From positions 1-40,510 of the forward strand of contig NZ_BAYD01000095.1 of the NCBI RefSeq assembly GCF_000685075.1: DNA of 40,510 bases, given 5' to 3'. This DNA is from Paraburkholderia oxyphila NBRC 105797 (GTDB taxonomy: Bacteria > Pseudomonadota > Gammaproteobacteria > Burkholderiales > Burkholderiaceae). The notes beneath the pieces were generated by a model. It was not told the origin of the DNA. It saw only the letters and a program-made list of their open reading frames with translations, and made no database searches. A program made the position numbers and the translations under genes. Below, piece after piece: positions 1 through 8,507 of the stretch. Position 1 is the first letter of the stretch, and each line of letters opens with the position of its first letter.

Positions 1-8
1 TATCTTGG

Positions 9-746
9 TTAGCCACTGCGCTCGGGTAGCCCAACTGCTCGTCGTAATGCGTGGACAAAGCCGACCCGCGCGAGCCGTCGTCCGCTTCGGCCGAATAATT
101 CGCCGGTCGCTTCATTGACACAGAATCCTTCTGCGTCGAAGGCCTCTATAAACTTACGTATCGCGTCTTGTTCGCCGGCAGTGAAATTGATCCCTGTGGG
201 GCGCTTCGCCTCTTTTAGAAGCTCGGCCAACTGCTCCAAGCTTTCGATTTTATGCTGGGCGAGAGCCGCAGTGATCGGGCCGAGTGCTTCCACTCGTCGC
301 ATTCCAGCCCTCAAAGTTGAGACCTGGTTTTTTAATGATTGCAGTTCGGCCACTAACAACTGCACCTCTGCTCGCGCCATGGGATCCGATATCCGCGATA
401 GAAGATCTTCTTTTTCTGAGTTCGGACGCTTCCGTTCGCTGCGGAGAGCCTGAGCGGCTTTGGCAAGAGTTATCAGCTTCGCATAGCCGCCCCGGTCGTT
501 AGCTATCGACTGAGCCTGCGGTCCGCCCCAAGTATCTACGCAGAGCTTGCCAACAGCGGCCGTCGTCACCAGAGCATCGGCGCGGTCAAGCGTTGTAATC
601 GCCCATCCAATACGATCCAGCGTGGACTGTGCCTTTTCAGTGCTTTTCTCGCCCCTAAGTTGCTCAAAGAATGCGGTCACAGTAGCCCACCGAGGCTCCT
701 CGCGAAAGGTAATTTTCGACAGTTCGGGATTCCGATATTTTTTCAC
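9..746 (-). CDS. gmtX: GmtX-like protein of a Gamma-Mobile-Trio module
   Basis: This 245-residue soluble protein has no catalytic motif. Residues about 35-110 look like a helical DNA-binding region containing WGGPQAQSIAND. A coiled-coil stretch follows at about 125-160 (LLVAELQSLKNQVSTLRAG), then a C-terminal block ending GRRLARVGFVHALRRA. This order matches what I remember of GmtX, the non-recombinase member of the Gamma-Mobile-Trio that marks mobile islands. Its molecular role is unknown. The start is GTG at 746, 33 bases after the stop of the gmtZ 3-prime piece on the same strand, which is the expected trio order. It is the only trio member that looks intact. The family call is from memory of sequence patterns, without an alignment. 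Confidence 0.65.
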   Translation of the reverse strand: MKKYRNPELSKITFREEPRWATVTAFFEQLRGEKSTEKAQSTLDRIGWAITTLDRADALVTTAAVGKLCVDTWGGPQAQSIANDRGGYAKLITLAKAAQALRSERKRPNSEKEDLLSRISDPMARAEVQLLVAELQSLKNQVSTLRAGMRRVEALGPITAALAQHKIESLEQLAELLKEAKRPTGINFTAGEQDAIRKFIEAFDAEGFCVNEATGELFGRSGRRLARVGFVHALRRAVGLPERSG

Positions 747-779
747 GATTGTGTTCCCATACGATTTGCGTGACGTCTC

Positions 780-1376
780 TCAGCTACCTGGGAGAAGGCC
801 GGCCTGCGAATGGGATTGGGAAGCCAGTGAGATGGACGACCGTGGTACAAACCTTACGGGTTGTCCAAGTATTGTTTCGATTCCCTCTTGAATGCGTTCA
901 ATGCCGAAGGTCCGAAGTGAACGCGTTCCGTCGGCGATGCTATCGAGAATTTCGTCGCCGGCAAGTTCACCAAGAAATCTGCCAAAGGCATTGCCGGCCC
1001 TGTTGGCTTCTTCCGCAGGAAGCCGAAATAGCATCGCCTCAAATCCTTCTCTTTCCAGTAATTGATCAAGAAAGAGATTCCGCTTGAAGGTCGCAGATTT
1101 GCAGTCAATTTCAGGAAAAATCTCAATGCTGCGACTAAGGAAATCTAACATTCTGAAGTCGGTAACTTCAGTCAACGATGCCGTTACTTCGTTACGACCG
1201 CCCGGCGAGACCATGGAGAAAATTTGATCGTCTCCAGCCTTGTATTGGTTATCGGCTAGCTGGAGACTTGCCATCGCGAGCCGATAACGGGCTTGGAGCG
1301 TGCTGATCATCGAATCGATCTCGGCTTCTGTAGCGTCGATGGAATGCTCCACCGCTTCCCGCTTACCCTGGTTCAT
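780..1376 (-). pseudogene. gmtZ: gmtZ, 3-prime fragment (C-terminal domain only)
   Basis: The 198-residue frame begins with a coiled-coil-like helix (EAEIDSMISTLQARYRLA) and continues FRMLDFLSRSIEIFP, NLFLDQLLEREGFEAMLF and AGNAFGRFLG. I recall this pattern from the accessory domain that follows the catalytic domain in GmtZ-type integrases. No Arg, His-x-x-Arg or Tyr recombinase motifs are present. It lies just upstream of gmtX on the same strand, where the end of gmtZ should be, but the rest of gmtZ is on the opposite strand at 1534-2745. In-frame stops lie within about 15 bases upstream of the ATG at 1376, so the break is near 1376-1395. A CAAAGG just before the ATG could allow translation of the fragment. 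The alternative is an independent gene of unknown function. Confidence 0.55.
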
Positions 1377-1533
1377 CCTTTGCGAAATGCGTCATCACGG
1401 CCTGCTGCTCTCAACCATAGGCTACGCTGCACAAGTTTTACCGCATCCGTTCGGCAAAACGCACTCCTCGAAACTCCTCGACAGGTTCACTCCGTTCGAA
1501 CTCAGACTGGCGGAAAAAGAAGGAATAAGAAAG
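1377..1533. other. rearrangement junction between the two gmtZ pieces
   Basis: These 157 bases separate the minus-strand gmtZ tail from the plus-strand gmtZ head. Under a simple inversion the plus strand here should carry the last codons of gmtY. One frame does run open to a TAA about seven bases before the gmtZ start, but I cannot match it to a recombinase. A divergent promoter region is the other possibility. Confidence 0.35.
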
Positions 1534-2844
1534 ATGGACATGCTGGAGCTGCTGCTCTGTATGAGTCCCATTCACAACCTCTCCGATTTTCCAATTGACG
1601 ATTTCAAGAAGACGCTTCTCGCAATGATGGAGCAGTTTCCGGAGGTCGATAGTGACCAACAGAAATTTCTTGGGTCCGTGCGCCGCCTTGCACGCGCACT
1701 TGACCGCGTGGCGCTCGAAGAGCGCAATCCTTATCATCCATTGGCCCGAGTTCAATTCGAACAGGTTTCGCTGGACGGAGGTTGGCGCAAGAAGGGAATG
1801 AGAGAAGACCCGCTTACTATGGCAATCAACCCTATCGTACTCAAATGGGGACGCTCGTTCCGCAAGTGGATTGACTCACAGCATTGGAAGGCACCCGGCA
1901 GTAAAACAGAGAGTTGCCGGGCAATATTGCACTATCTTGAGTGCCAGTCTGACCCACCCGAAATACACGCGGAGGATTTGCGCCGAAGGATGTTCGGGGC
2001 CGAGAACCGCCTCTATAATTGGCTCTGCAACAATGGGGCATCGTCTGGTGCGCGGCAAAGCATGCAAACCATCTTTAGTTTTTTTGCCTGGTACGGCGAA
2101 CAAAATCCGGAGTTCGTCACACCACTTCGAAAATCGGAACTTCCTCCAGCGCCCAGTCGTTCCTCGAAGACCAACAAGGCACTCATTCCGCGCACTATTC
2201 TCGAAGAAGCCAAGAGAATCTGTCGCGAACTCATTGAGGTAACACTTTCCGGACAAACCGAGCTTCCGAATACCTTCCGATGTGTCAAGCAATTTAAGAA
2301 CGTCTTGTCTTGTAATTTTGCCGAGCCAGGAGTTGGACTCGTCACCAAGTTGGTACCGGTACTCCCTGTACTCATGTACACGTTATTAACCCTTCCGATC
2401 AGGAGTATCCAGGCACGACTGCTGGATAGCGGAGAAGCCGACGATGAGTTCCCGATCGCCCCACCCGCCGATGCTCCGATCGGACAGCGTATTGAGTGGA
2501 TATCTAACACGAGTCCGCTTGCAAGAAAAAAACGTGCCGAAGGATGGCTTCGACGCATGCACGACACCTCAGTTTCAAAAGATTACCTCGGATTCTGGAT
2601 CAATTCGAACAAAACAAGTGCGGTGGGACGTGGCGAAGCTAAAGATTACGGATACCAAATTCCATGGCAACACGACGAACTCATCGGCATCTTGATGCGG
2701 CTTCGCGACTGGCAGATGTCAAATAATCCGATCGAAACTCTGAGCTCTCGGGGGGATCTGTCTGAAAGAACTTTACGCCCGACGGCGGCCCTTGCGAAAT
2801 TGATGCCTCCATCGGTCGCCCCTCTCCCGTTCCTGAGAGGCTAA
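1534..2844 (+). pseudogene. gmtZ: gmtZ, 5-prime fragment (N-terminal part of large integrase)
   Basis: The start is ATG at 1534, preceded by AAGAAGGA ten bases upstream. About 400 codons resemble the N-terminal half of the large trio integrase GmtZ. Landmarks are LEERNPYHPLARVQF near the start, TLLTLPIRSIQARLLDSGE with a probable box I arginine, and IPWQHDELIGILMRLRDWQ just before homology stops near 2745. The remaining codons to 2844 read across the antisense of gmtY and look artificial. The middle of the protein, where the His-x-x-Arg and Tyr motifs should be, is absent from the window. The tail of the gene lies inverted at 780-1376. Any product would be inactive as a recombinase. Confidence 0.6.
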
Positions 2845-3937
2845 CAAAGTAATAAGGATGGTTTGTCCGCTTGGGGCGGACTAGCTTGATATAGACTTGG
2901 TGCAACTGCCAGAAGAGGCGTCCGACCTCCGGATTGCGCCAATAGATTCGGGTCCGTGGACCGGTGAACCGCGTCTGTTCGTCTAATAACATTGATTTCC
3001 AACCTGCAAACAGCGGATCAGTAATCGACAAGCAATTGCGTGGGACAAGCTGATACCGCGCACGGAGATACTCGCTCCGTCGGGACTGCTCCCGATTCAC
3101 CGGTCCAGTTTCCGGGTGATATAGGAATACCAATGCGCTACCAGGTTGTGCAGGGTCTGGCACGACATCCGACAAAAAAAGGTGTAATGGTTCGGATTTT
3201 CGGAGTCCCCCATACATCAGCAGAAGAAAGTAAAGTGTATCGCGCACCGTGTGAGGACAAATGCCGCGGATAAGATCGCGCTGCCGCCGCGAAATGAGTC
3301 CTTTTGCGAAGAACGCGACTTCCAAGGCCTTAGGAAAAGGAATGGGTCGGCCTCGCCCACGCCCCTGCGCGATTTGTCGTTCAAAAGGTGTGAATGAAGG
3401 TGGGTCAGGCTCATCGGTCTGATCCTTCAGGTGAGCCAGCATCGAGGTATTGCGTCGGATGGCGGATGCAAAATTCTTCCTCAGCCAATTGATTCGGCGT
3501 TTTGTCTTGGGATTGAGCGTGACGAGCGATCCCTCTTCTTCCAGGAAGCCGCCGAATGTTCGGATTGCATCAAGCATCCTTTTTGTCTGGTCGGCGCTGG
3601 CTGGTAACCAGTACAGCCCTTTGGGATCTGATCCATCAAGTCGTATGGTGCCTTTCAGAAGGGCTACGATAAAGTCAGCGATTAGAGCGTCTGCAGAACT
3701 TTGGGACACAAGTCCCCGTGCGCTCCCTGTAACCGCATAGAACTCGTAGAGCCGTCCCACCGCCTGTGCATGCAGGTGCTGCCATGTGCCGGATCTGCCT
3801 CGATATGCGGGTCGCATGAGAAAGCTGTAGAATTCGTAGCAGATCTCTCCGTCAGGAAAGAAGATCAATGGCAACGACGACCCGAGGGGACTTGCTACCG
3901 GCAGCCACGCGAGTGTCGTGCGCTGTAGAGCGTTCAT
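2681..3937 (-). pseudogene. gmtY: gmtY, tyrosine recombinase truncated at the 3-prime end
   Basis: The ATG at 3937 opens a frame of 418 codons. Residues 40-175 resemble a core-binding SAM-like domain (TWQHLHAQAVGRLYEFYAV, RTFGGFLEEEG). The start of a tyrosine recombinase catalytic domain follows, with the box I arginine in MYGGLRKSEPLHL (R246). Recognisable sequence ends near HPYYFVSLS and GEGRPM, around 2800. The last 25 to 35 codons are antisense to the gmtZ fragment. The His-x-x-Arg helix and the nucleophilic Tyr are missing, so strand exchange should be impossible. The pattern fits GmtY. It is convergent with the gmtZ head, whereas the intact trio is normally co-directional, which indicates an inversion with loss of sequence at the junction. 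Confidence 0.62.
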
Positions 3938-4655
3938 GCGCTATCAGTTCTGAAATTTTGCGATCTTTGACGTGTCATAGTGAGGCGATTGAGACTTCTC
4001 GCGTCGCCAGCCGTGCGAAGTGACGGCAAACTATTCATACGTACGTGAACTACGATGACATTGGTGTGTCGCCAAAGGTGCTAGAGTTAGCGCCCACGTT
4101 CGAAATATGTCTGCTTGCTGACTTCTGGGAACTGTTTATCCGGTTTATCCAGAACTGGTTTTCGCGCGTGAGAGCTGTTCGCGACTCTGACGCTGGCATT
4201 GTCCTCAAGGCGAGCGAATTAACCCGGAGCACAGTCTGGACCACCTGGGAGGTCATTTCGGGCGGTACGCATCAAGGGGGACGCATCCAACCGGCTATCC
4301 TCTGGTCCGAGTATCCGGAGATTTATCCGGTTCGCAAGAACTTTATGGCGTCCATCGATGGTGACATTCGTTGGCTCTCCTGTGAATGCTTCCTGCATTG
4401 GCAGACAGCCACCAACCTCAGATTTAAGAAAGGGGGCGGACGCGGGCGTGGCCGTTCGCGCTCCTGTCAAAGATTCGAAAGATACACTGTGCGGCCGCGT
4501 CCTGGTTTGCTCGTGTGAATTCTGGTTGCGACGGCACATGGGCGCTTTGTGTCGGATTTCAAGAAGAGCAAATACTGACGATCTGTCATCCTAAAATTTT
4601 GCTTCAGGTTGAAGTGGTGGATGAAGCCAAAGCAGATACATGCTTCGCATGATCG
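3938..4655. other. intergenic stretch upstream of gmtY, no convincing gene
   Basis: About 720 bases of moderate GC lie between the gmtY start and the end of the high-GC integrase gene. A plus-strand frame of 157 codons (4045-4518) has no recognisable domain and ends in a low-complexity Gly/Arg tail, so I do not call it. TTTATCCGGTT occurs twice, near 4135 and 4320. The stretch probably holds the gmtY promoter and perhaps old recombination or attachment sequence. Confidence 0.4.
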
Positions 4656-6158
4656 CTACGATATCTTTCCTGGAAAACTCTCCTCCACAAACGCGCGCAG
4701 CTGCGTGGTGTCGGTCCGCGCATAGGCCGCCGTGGTCTGCACCGAGGCGTGACCGAGCAGCGCCTGGGCCACCGGCAGCGGCACGCGATTGTCGACGACC
4801 AGGGTGCGCGCATAGCCGTGCCGCAGCCAGTGCGTGGAAGCCGCGTCGAGCGCGGCGCGCATCGCGGTCTCCTGTGAAGGCAGCCGCGCGGCGGCCAGCG
4901 CAAACACTGCCCGCACCTCGTCGTACAGGCCGCTCGCACCCAGCGCGCGGCCGCGTTCGCTGTGGATGAGCGGTAACCGCTCGCCGGGCGGTGGATCGGC
5001 AGGCAGGCCGCGCAAGCACCGGTAGGCGCGCAGCGCTGGGAGGCAGGTTGACGGCAGGGGAATTGCGCGCTGCTTGCTGCCCTTGCCGACCACGTGCAAC
5101 GTCCACTGTCGGGCCTCGTCCACGTCGATGCGCGGCAGCGCGAGCGCCTCATGCCACACCAGTTCGGCGAGCCGGATGCCGGCAAAGCGGTACAGCGCCC
5201 AGATCGCGCGGCGCCTGGCCCAGACCGTTGCCGGGACGTTTTCCGGTGCGTCGGCGGCCGCGATGGCATCGCAGTGGGCGAGGGCGGTGGCGGGCAGGAA
5301 CCGCACCGGCGTCCACGTCATGCGGGCGCGCCGCCCGGCCGCCAGTCCCTCGGCCGGATTGACCGTCAGATACCCGGTGCGGTGCCACCACGCAAACAGG
5401 CTCGAGACCACGGCGAGCGCACGGGAGACGGTCGCCGGCGCGGCGCGCGTGCGCTTGCCGGTGGTGTCCTGTCGGGGCGCCTGCAGGGCGTCACGGTACG
5501 CCATCAGGTCCTGGCGGGTGAGGTCCGAGAAGGGCCCCAGGCGTTCGCGTGTGCACCAGCCCGCGAGCCGCCGCAGCTCGGTGACGTAGGCGCGCAGCGT
5601 GTGCGGCGAGTGCGACGCCCGCTCGCGCAGGAAGAGGCGTATCGCCTGCGCGTCATCGGCGACGCCCAGCGTGTTGGTGAGCGCTGTGGCATTCGCGAAG
5701 CGCCCGGCGCGGGCGAGCCACGCGCGATCGCCGCCGGCGGCCAGTACCACACCGTCTTCGGTGGCCGCGGGTGGAGCCGTCAGTACGGTATCCGGTACAT
5801 CGTCGGGCGACGCCAGCCGGAAGCGCCGCCGGTGCTGCCGCAGGGTCTGCTCGAGCACGGTGGCGGCTGAAGGGGCCGAACTTTCCGGCACCACGCGCAG
5901 GCGCCCGCGCGCCCAGTACTCGATGATGGCGTCGTGTTCGAGCAGCAGGGCGAACACGGCGGGGTGCTCCCGTTTGGCGTCGGCGAGCGACGGGCAGCCC
6001 CGCTTGAGCGCCGTGAGCGTCCAGCGCACGTAGACCGGGTGGCCGAGCGCGTGAGAGAGGTATGCCAGCGCCGCTTCGGTCGCGTCCGGCAGGCGCTGCG
6101 GGGGCCGGCAGCCGGTATCGAGCCAGTGGGACAGACTGGACGGATGGGACGGCTTCAT
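4656..6158 (-). CDS. tyrosine recombinase / phage-type integrase
   Basis: This 500-residue site-specific recombinase would cut and rejoin DNA through a covalent Tyr intermediate. Residues 1-130 form a family-specific N-terminal region, possibly the DUF3701 type seen in some proteobacterial integrases. Residues 170-265 are the SAM-like core-binding domain (SPHTLRAYVTELRRLAGWC). The catalytic domain has every key residue: R329 in GIRLAEL, K359 in GKGSKQR, H443 and R446 in THWLRHGYA, H470 in LLGHASVQTT and Y479. It therefore looks active, unlike gmtY and gmtZ. Its ATG overlaps the stop of the KfrA-like gene by four bases, so the two are translationally coupled. GC content is clearly higher than in the gmt region, which suggests a separate acquisition. 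Confidence 0.92.
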   Translation of the reverse strand: MKPSHPSSLSHWLDTGCRPPQRLPDATEAALAYLSHALGHPVYVRWTLTALKRGCPSLADAKREHPAVFALLLEHDAIIEYWARGRLRVVPESSAPSAATVLEQTLRQHRRRFRLASPDDVPDTVLTAPPAATEDGVVLAAGGDRAWLARAGRFANATALTNTLGVADDAQAIRLFLRERASHSPHTLRAYVTELRRLAGWCTRERLGPFSDLTRQDLMAYRDALQAPRQDTTGKRTRAAPATVSRALAVVSSLFAWWHRTGYLTVNPAEGLAAGRRARMTWTPVRFLPATALAHCDAIAAADAPENVPATVWARRRAIWALYRFAGIRLAELVWHEALALPRIDVDEARQWTLHVVGKGSKQRAIPLPSTCLPALRAYRCLRGLPADPPPGERLPLIHSERGRALGASGLYDEVRAVFALAAARLPSQETAMRAALDAASTHWLRHGYARTLVVDNRVPLPVAQALLGHASVQTTAAYARTDTTQLRAFVEESFPGKIS

Positions 6159-7117
6159 CGCGCTTTCCGCGTGGACGTGCCGGCGGCCGCCTTTGTCGCT
6201 TGGACCGCGCGGGCCGCGCTGTGCGCCGGACGCCGTGCGCCCGCAGTCTGCTGCTTCGCCGTCGCGGTGCCGACACGCGCCAGCGTCTGTCGCTGCGCGT
6301 CCACCACCGTGGTGAGCGCCGCCGCTTCGGCGGCGGCGTGCTGCCGGGCGTTGCGCTCGTCTCCCAGTTCGGTCAGCAGCCGCTCGCGCAGCGCCTCGAG
6401 CGCGGCGAGCCGCTCGCCCGCGCGCACGAGCTCCGCCTCGAGGCGCTGCCGTTCGGTCTGGAACGTTTCGCGCTGATGCGCGGTTTCGCGCAGCAGCTGT
6501 TTCGAGAGGCCGTCGTAGCGGGCGCGCTCGGCGGCGAGCGCCCCGGCATGTTCACGGACGGCCCCGGCTGCGGCCGTCTCTGCGGCGGCCAGCCGGGACT
6601 GCAGTTGCCCACTGGCCGATTCCAGCGCCTGGGCGCGCTCGGCGAGCGCACGGCTTTCGAGCCGCAGGGTGAGCAGGGCGTCGTCGCGCGCGGTGAGCTG
6701 GGCGCGGAGGTCGGCGAGCTCGGTGCGCAGCAGCTCCGTGCGCAGCTCCGCCTCGTGCCGCGCGGCATCCGCGGCTGCCTTGACCTGTTCGGCCTGCTGC
6801 CGCAGGTGCACGACGCCGTCCAGCTGCGTGGCGACGGCCGCTTCCCACAGCGCGCGCATCTGCGCGGCGATTTCGGGCGGCAGGTCGGGCACAGCGAAGC
6901 CGGTGAGGCCCGCCTGCACGAGCTCGGCCTCGATGGCGTTGAGGTGCCGCGACAGCATCGCCGGGTCGCCGGCGCCCAGGCGCGCGCGCAGCTTGCGCAC
7001 CGAGACGATCTTGCGGAAACGCGCGTCGGAAGCGGGGGCGGGGTCGCCCGCCTCGGCCAGCATCGCGAGGACGGTGGTGCGGATGGTGTCGGCGGAGACG
7101 GCGGCGGGGCGGGCCAT
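6155..7117 (-). CDS. KfrA-like DNA-binding coiled-coil protein
   Basis: This 320-residue protein has three parts. Residues about 8-115 are a KfrA_N-type DNA-binding domain (VSVRKLRARLGAGDPAMLSRHLNAIEAEL). A long Ala/Glu/Arg-rich coiled coil spans about 110-290. The tail is short and basic, rich in Lys/Arg/Thr. KfrA of plasmid RK2 is an autoregulated DNA-binding protein implicated in plasmid segregation. Chromosomal relatives often sit beside integrases on integrative elements. The overlap with the integrase start (ATGA at 6155-6158) indicates one operon with this gene first. The upstream region contains inverted repeats at 7227-7283 that could be its operator. The domain call is secure. A role in controlling or assisting the integrase is inferred from position. 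Confidence 0.85.
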   Translation of the reverse strand: MARPAAVSADTIRTTVLAMLAEAGDPAPASDARFRKIVSVRKLRARLGAGDPAMLSRHLNAIEAELVQAGLTGFAVPDLPPEIAAQMRALWEAAVATQLDGVVHLRQQAEQVKAAADAARHEAELRTELLRTELADLRAQLTARDDALLTLRLESRALAERAQALESASGQLQSRLAAAETAAAGAVREHAGALAAERARYDGLSKQLLRETAHQRETFQTERQRLEAELVRAGERLAALEALRERLLTELGDERNARQHAAAEAAALTTVVDAQRQTLARVGTATAKQQTAGARRPAHSAARAVQATKAAAGTSTRKAR

Positions 7118-7226
7118 GGTGGGCTCCAGCGAAGGATTCCACGTGCCGCGCGGCGGAAAGTCCCGCCACGCGGGGCGCAGGGCGCATTTTCCAGTCTAGT
7201 TCACGCACAGGCCGAACGTTAGATGA

Positions 7227-7283
7227 CCCGTTTTCGGGCAATGAAAACCGCGTGTGCCGCGATAATCCGCCGCTTATCACGGC
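7227..7283. promoter_or_regulatory. inverted repeats upstream of the KfrA-like gene, candidate operator
   Basis: CCCG-TTTT-CGGG lies at 7227-7238. An imperfect repeat with 10-base arms, GCCGCGATAA and TTATCACGGC (one mismatch, spacer 8), lies at 7256-7283. They sit in the divergent region between the KfrA-like and HAD genes. KfrA-family proteins bind such repeats in their own promoters. The right arm TTATCACGGC recurs exactly at 15785-15794, near the island end. Confidence 0.45.
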
Positions 7284-7347
7284 GAGGCCACATGCCGCGA
7301 TCGCTGGAAAATTGACGTTGGGTTACCCCTGGACACTTTACGCAAGT

Positions 7348-7362
7348 GATCGATTTTCGATC
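7348..7362. promoter_or_regulatory. short inverted repeat before the HAD gene
   Basis: GATCGA-TTT-TCGATC is a perfect 6-base inverted repeat about 40 bases before the ATG of the HAD gene. It could be an operator or a short hairpin in the leader. There is no T-run, so it is not a terminator. Confidence 0.3.
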
Positions 7363-7402
7363 AAGAAACGCAGCAACCTCGACACCTCCTGAGATCCTGG
7401 CG

Positions 7403-7897
7403 ATGACTAACCTGGTGCTGTTTCTGGATTTTGACGGCGTACTGCATCCGTACGATGAGCCTGCACTCGACGAAAACTTTCGCCTGATACAGAACCCGGA
7501 TCTCTTCAAGTGGCGCCCAGTCCTTGAGCAGTTGCTCGAGCCTTTTCCTGATGTACGGATCGTGGTTAGCTCGGACTGGCGAAGATTGTTCGGCGATGCA
7601 GCCCTTATTGAGTTGCTGGGCCCGCTAGGAGAACGGTTTGCCGGTGTCGTGGAGGGTTATGGCCCGACGCGGGCCGTTGAAATCCTGACGGAGGTGCAGC
7701 GCAGGTCGATTGCTCACTGGCTGGCACTGGATGATCATCCGAGCGTTGTCGCGGCGGCGAGGGAGAATTCGCGCTTCATCGTCTGCTCCGGACAGACCGG
7801 TGTGGCATCAATTGACGTGCAACAGGCACTTCGTCAAGCGCTGGGAGTCGTTCAGGAGCCAGGTGAACCCAGCGCCCGGAGGCACGCTCAGTCATGA
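7403..7897 (+). CDS. HAD-fold hydrolase of the RNA-repair-associated (HAD_SAK) type
   Basis: The protein has 164 residues from the ATG at 7403; an earlier in-frame GTG at 7346 is less likely. Motif I is FLDFDGVLHP (nucleophile D9, acid/base D11), motif II is VVSSDWR, and the acidic motif IV is ALDDHPS. The small single-domain form with SSDWR fits the HAD family found fused to or beside RNA-repair enzymes (HAD_SAK_2). It would hydrolyse a phosphoester, possibly a terminal phosphate on nucleic acid or a nucleotide. The substrate is not visible from sequence. The stop overlaps the start of the exoribonuclease gene by four bases, so the two products are probably made together. Confidence 0.8.
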   Translation: MTNLVLFLDFDGVLHPYDEPALDENFRLIQNPDLFKWRPVLEQLLEPFPDVRIVVSSDWRRLFGDAALIELLGPLGERFAGVVEGYGPTRAVEILTEVQRRSIAHWLALDDHPSVVAAARENSRFIVCSGQTGVASIDVQQALRQALGVVQEPGEPSARRHAQS

Positions 7898-8412
7898 CGG
7901 ATACCCGCTTTCACGGCGCGCTGGTCTGGCCGGTCCCGCCCGAGGCTGGCAGCGGCTGGAACAACCGCTACTTCCTCGACACCGAGTTCACGGACTTCCA
8001 GCGCTGCCAGCTGATCAGCATCGCCATCGTGGGCGAGAGCGGCTATGAGTTCTACGGCGAGCGCACCGACTACGATGCGGCGCTGTGCAGCGACTTCGTC
8101 CGCGCGGTGGTGCTGCCGCAGCTCGGCCGCTTCGAGGAGCGGGCCATGCCGTTTGTCCGGCTGCGCGAGGCGCTGCAGGCGTGGCTTGTCGACATCCCGG
8201 CGACGTCCGGCCCGGTGCTCTGCTACGACTATGAAACGGACCTGAACCTGCTGCGGTTCCTGCTTGCTGGTCCGCTGCCGCGCGGCTGGACGCTCGAGAA
8301 CGTCGCGGGCCGGTGCGACAGGGAGCGGCGCGCCGCGTACTTCGCCCGGCATGGCGGCGAGCACCACGCGCTGCATGATGCGCGGGCGAATGCGTACGCC
8401 TTTGCCGGCTGA
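7894..8412 (+). CDS. 3'-5' exoribonuclease, DEDDh superfamily (Rv2179c-like)
   Basis: This 172-residue protein has the DEDDh exonuclease motifs: Exo I FLDTEFTDF (D29, E31), Exo II CYDYETDLNLL (D112 or D116), and Exo III HHALHDARANAYAF (H157 with D162). The size and the DTEFTDF signature fit the Rv2179c-like 3'-5' exoribonuclease family. Two metal ions bound by the acidic residues would cleave RNA from its 3-prime end. The ATGA overlap with the HAD gene implies translational coupling. A phosphatase or phosphoesterase paired with a 3-prime exonuclease could prepare and then degrade RNA ends, which is inference only. Confidence 0.85.
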   Translation: MTDTRFHGALVWPVPPEAGSGWNNRYFLDTEFTDFQRCQLISIAIVGESGYEFYGERTDYDAALCSDFVRAVVLPQLGRFEERAMPFVRLREALQAWLVDIPATSGPVLCYDYETDLNLLRFLLAGPLPRGWTLENVAGRCDRERRAAYFARHGGEHHALHDARANAYAFAG

Positions 8413-8417
8413 ATGCG

Positions 8418-8431
8418 GCGGACATGTCCGC
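8418..8431. promoter_or_regulatory. 14-base perfect palindrome upstream of XRE gene
   Basis: GCGGACATGTCCGC is a perfect palindrome about 77 bases before the XRE start codon and just after the exoribonuclease stop. XRE repressors commonly bind palindromes in their own promoter, so this is a candidate autoregulatory operator. Confidence 0.4.
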
Positions 8432-8507
8432 GGGAAAGCCGCGTTCTTGCGGTCGGTCGCATGCAGTCTTTCGATGAACTTTGCAGGTATTCAGGCAGGA
8501 GACGAGG

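Noticed and set aside
4045..4518. 157-codon plus-strand frame upstream of gmtY
   Set aside because: There is no recognisable domain or ribosome binding site, and it ends in a Gly/Arg low-complexity tail. Treated as non-coding.
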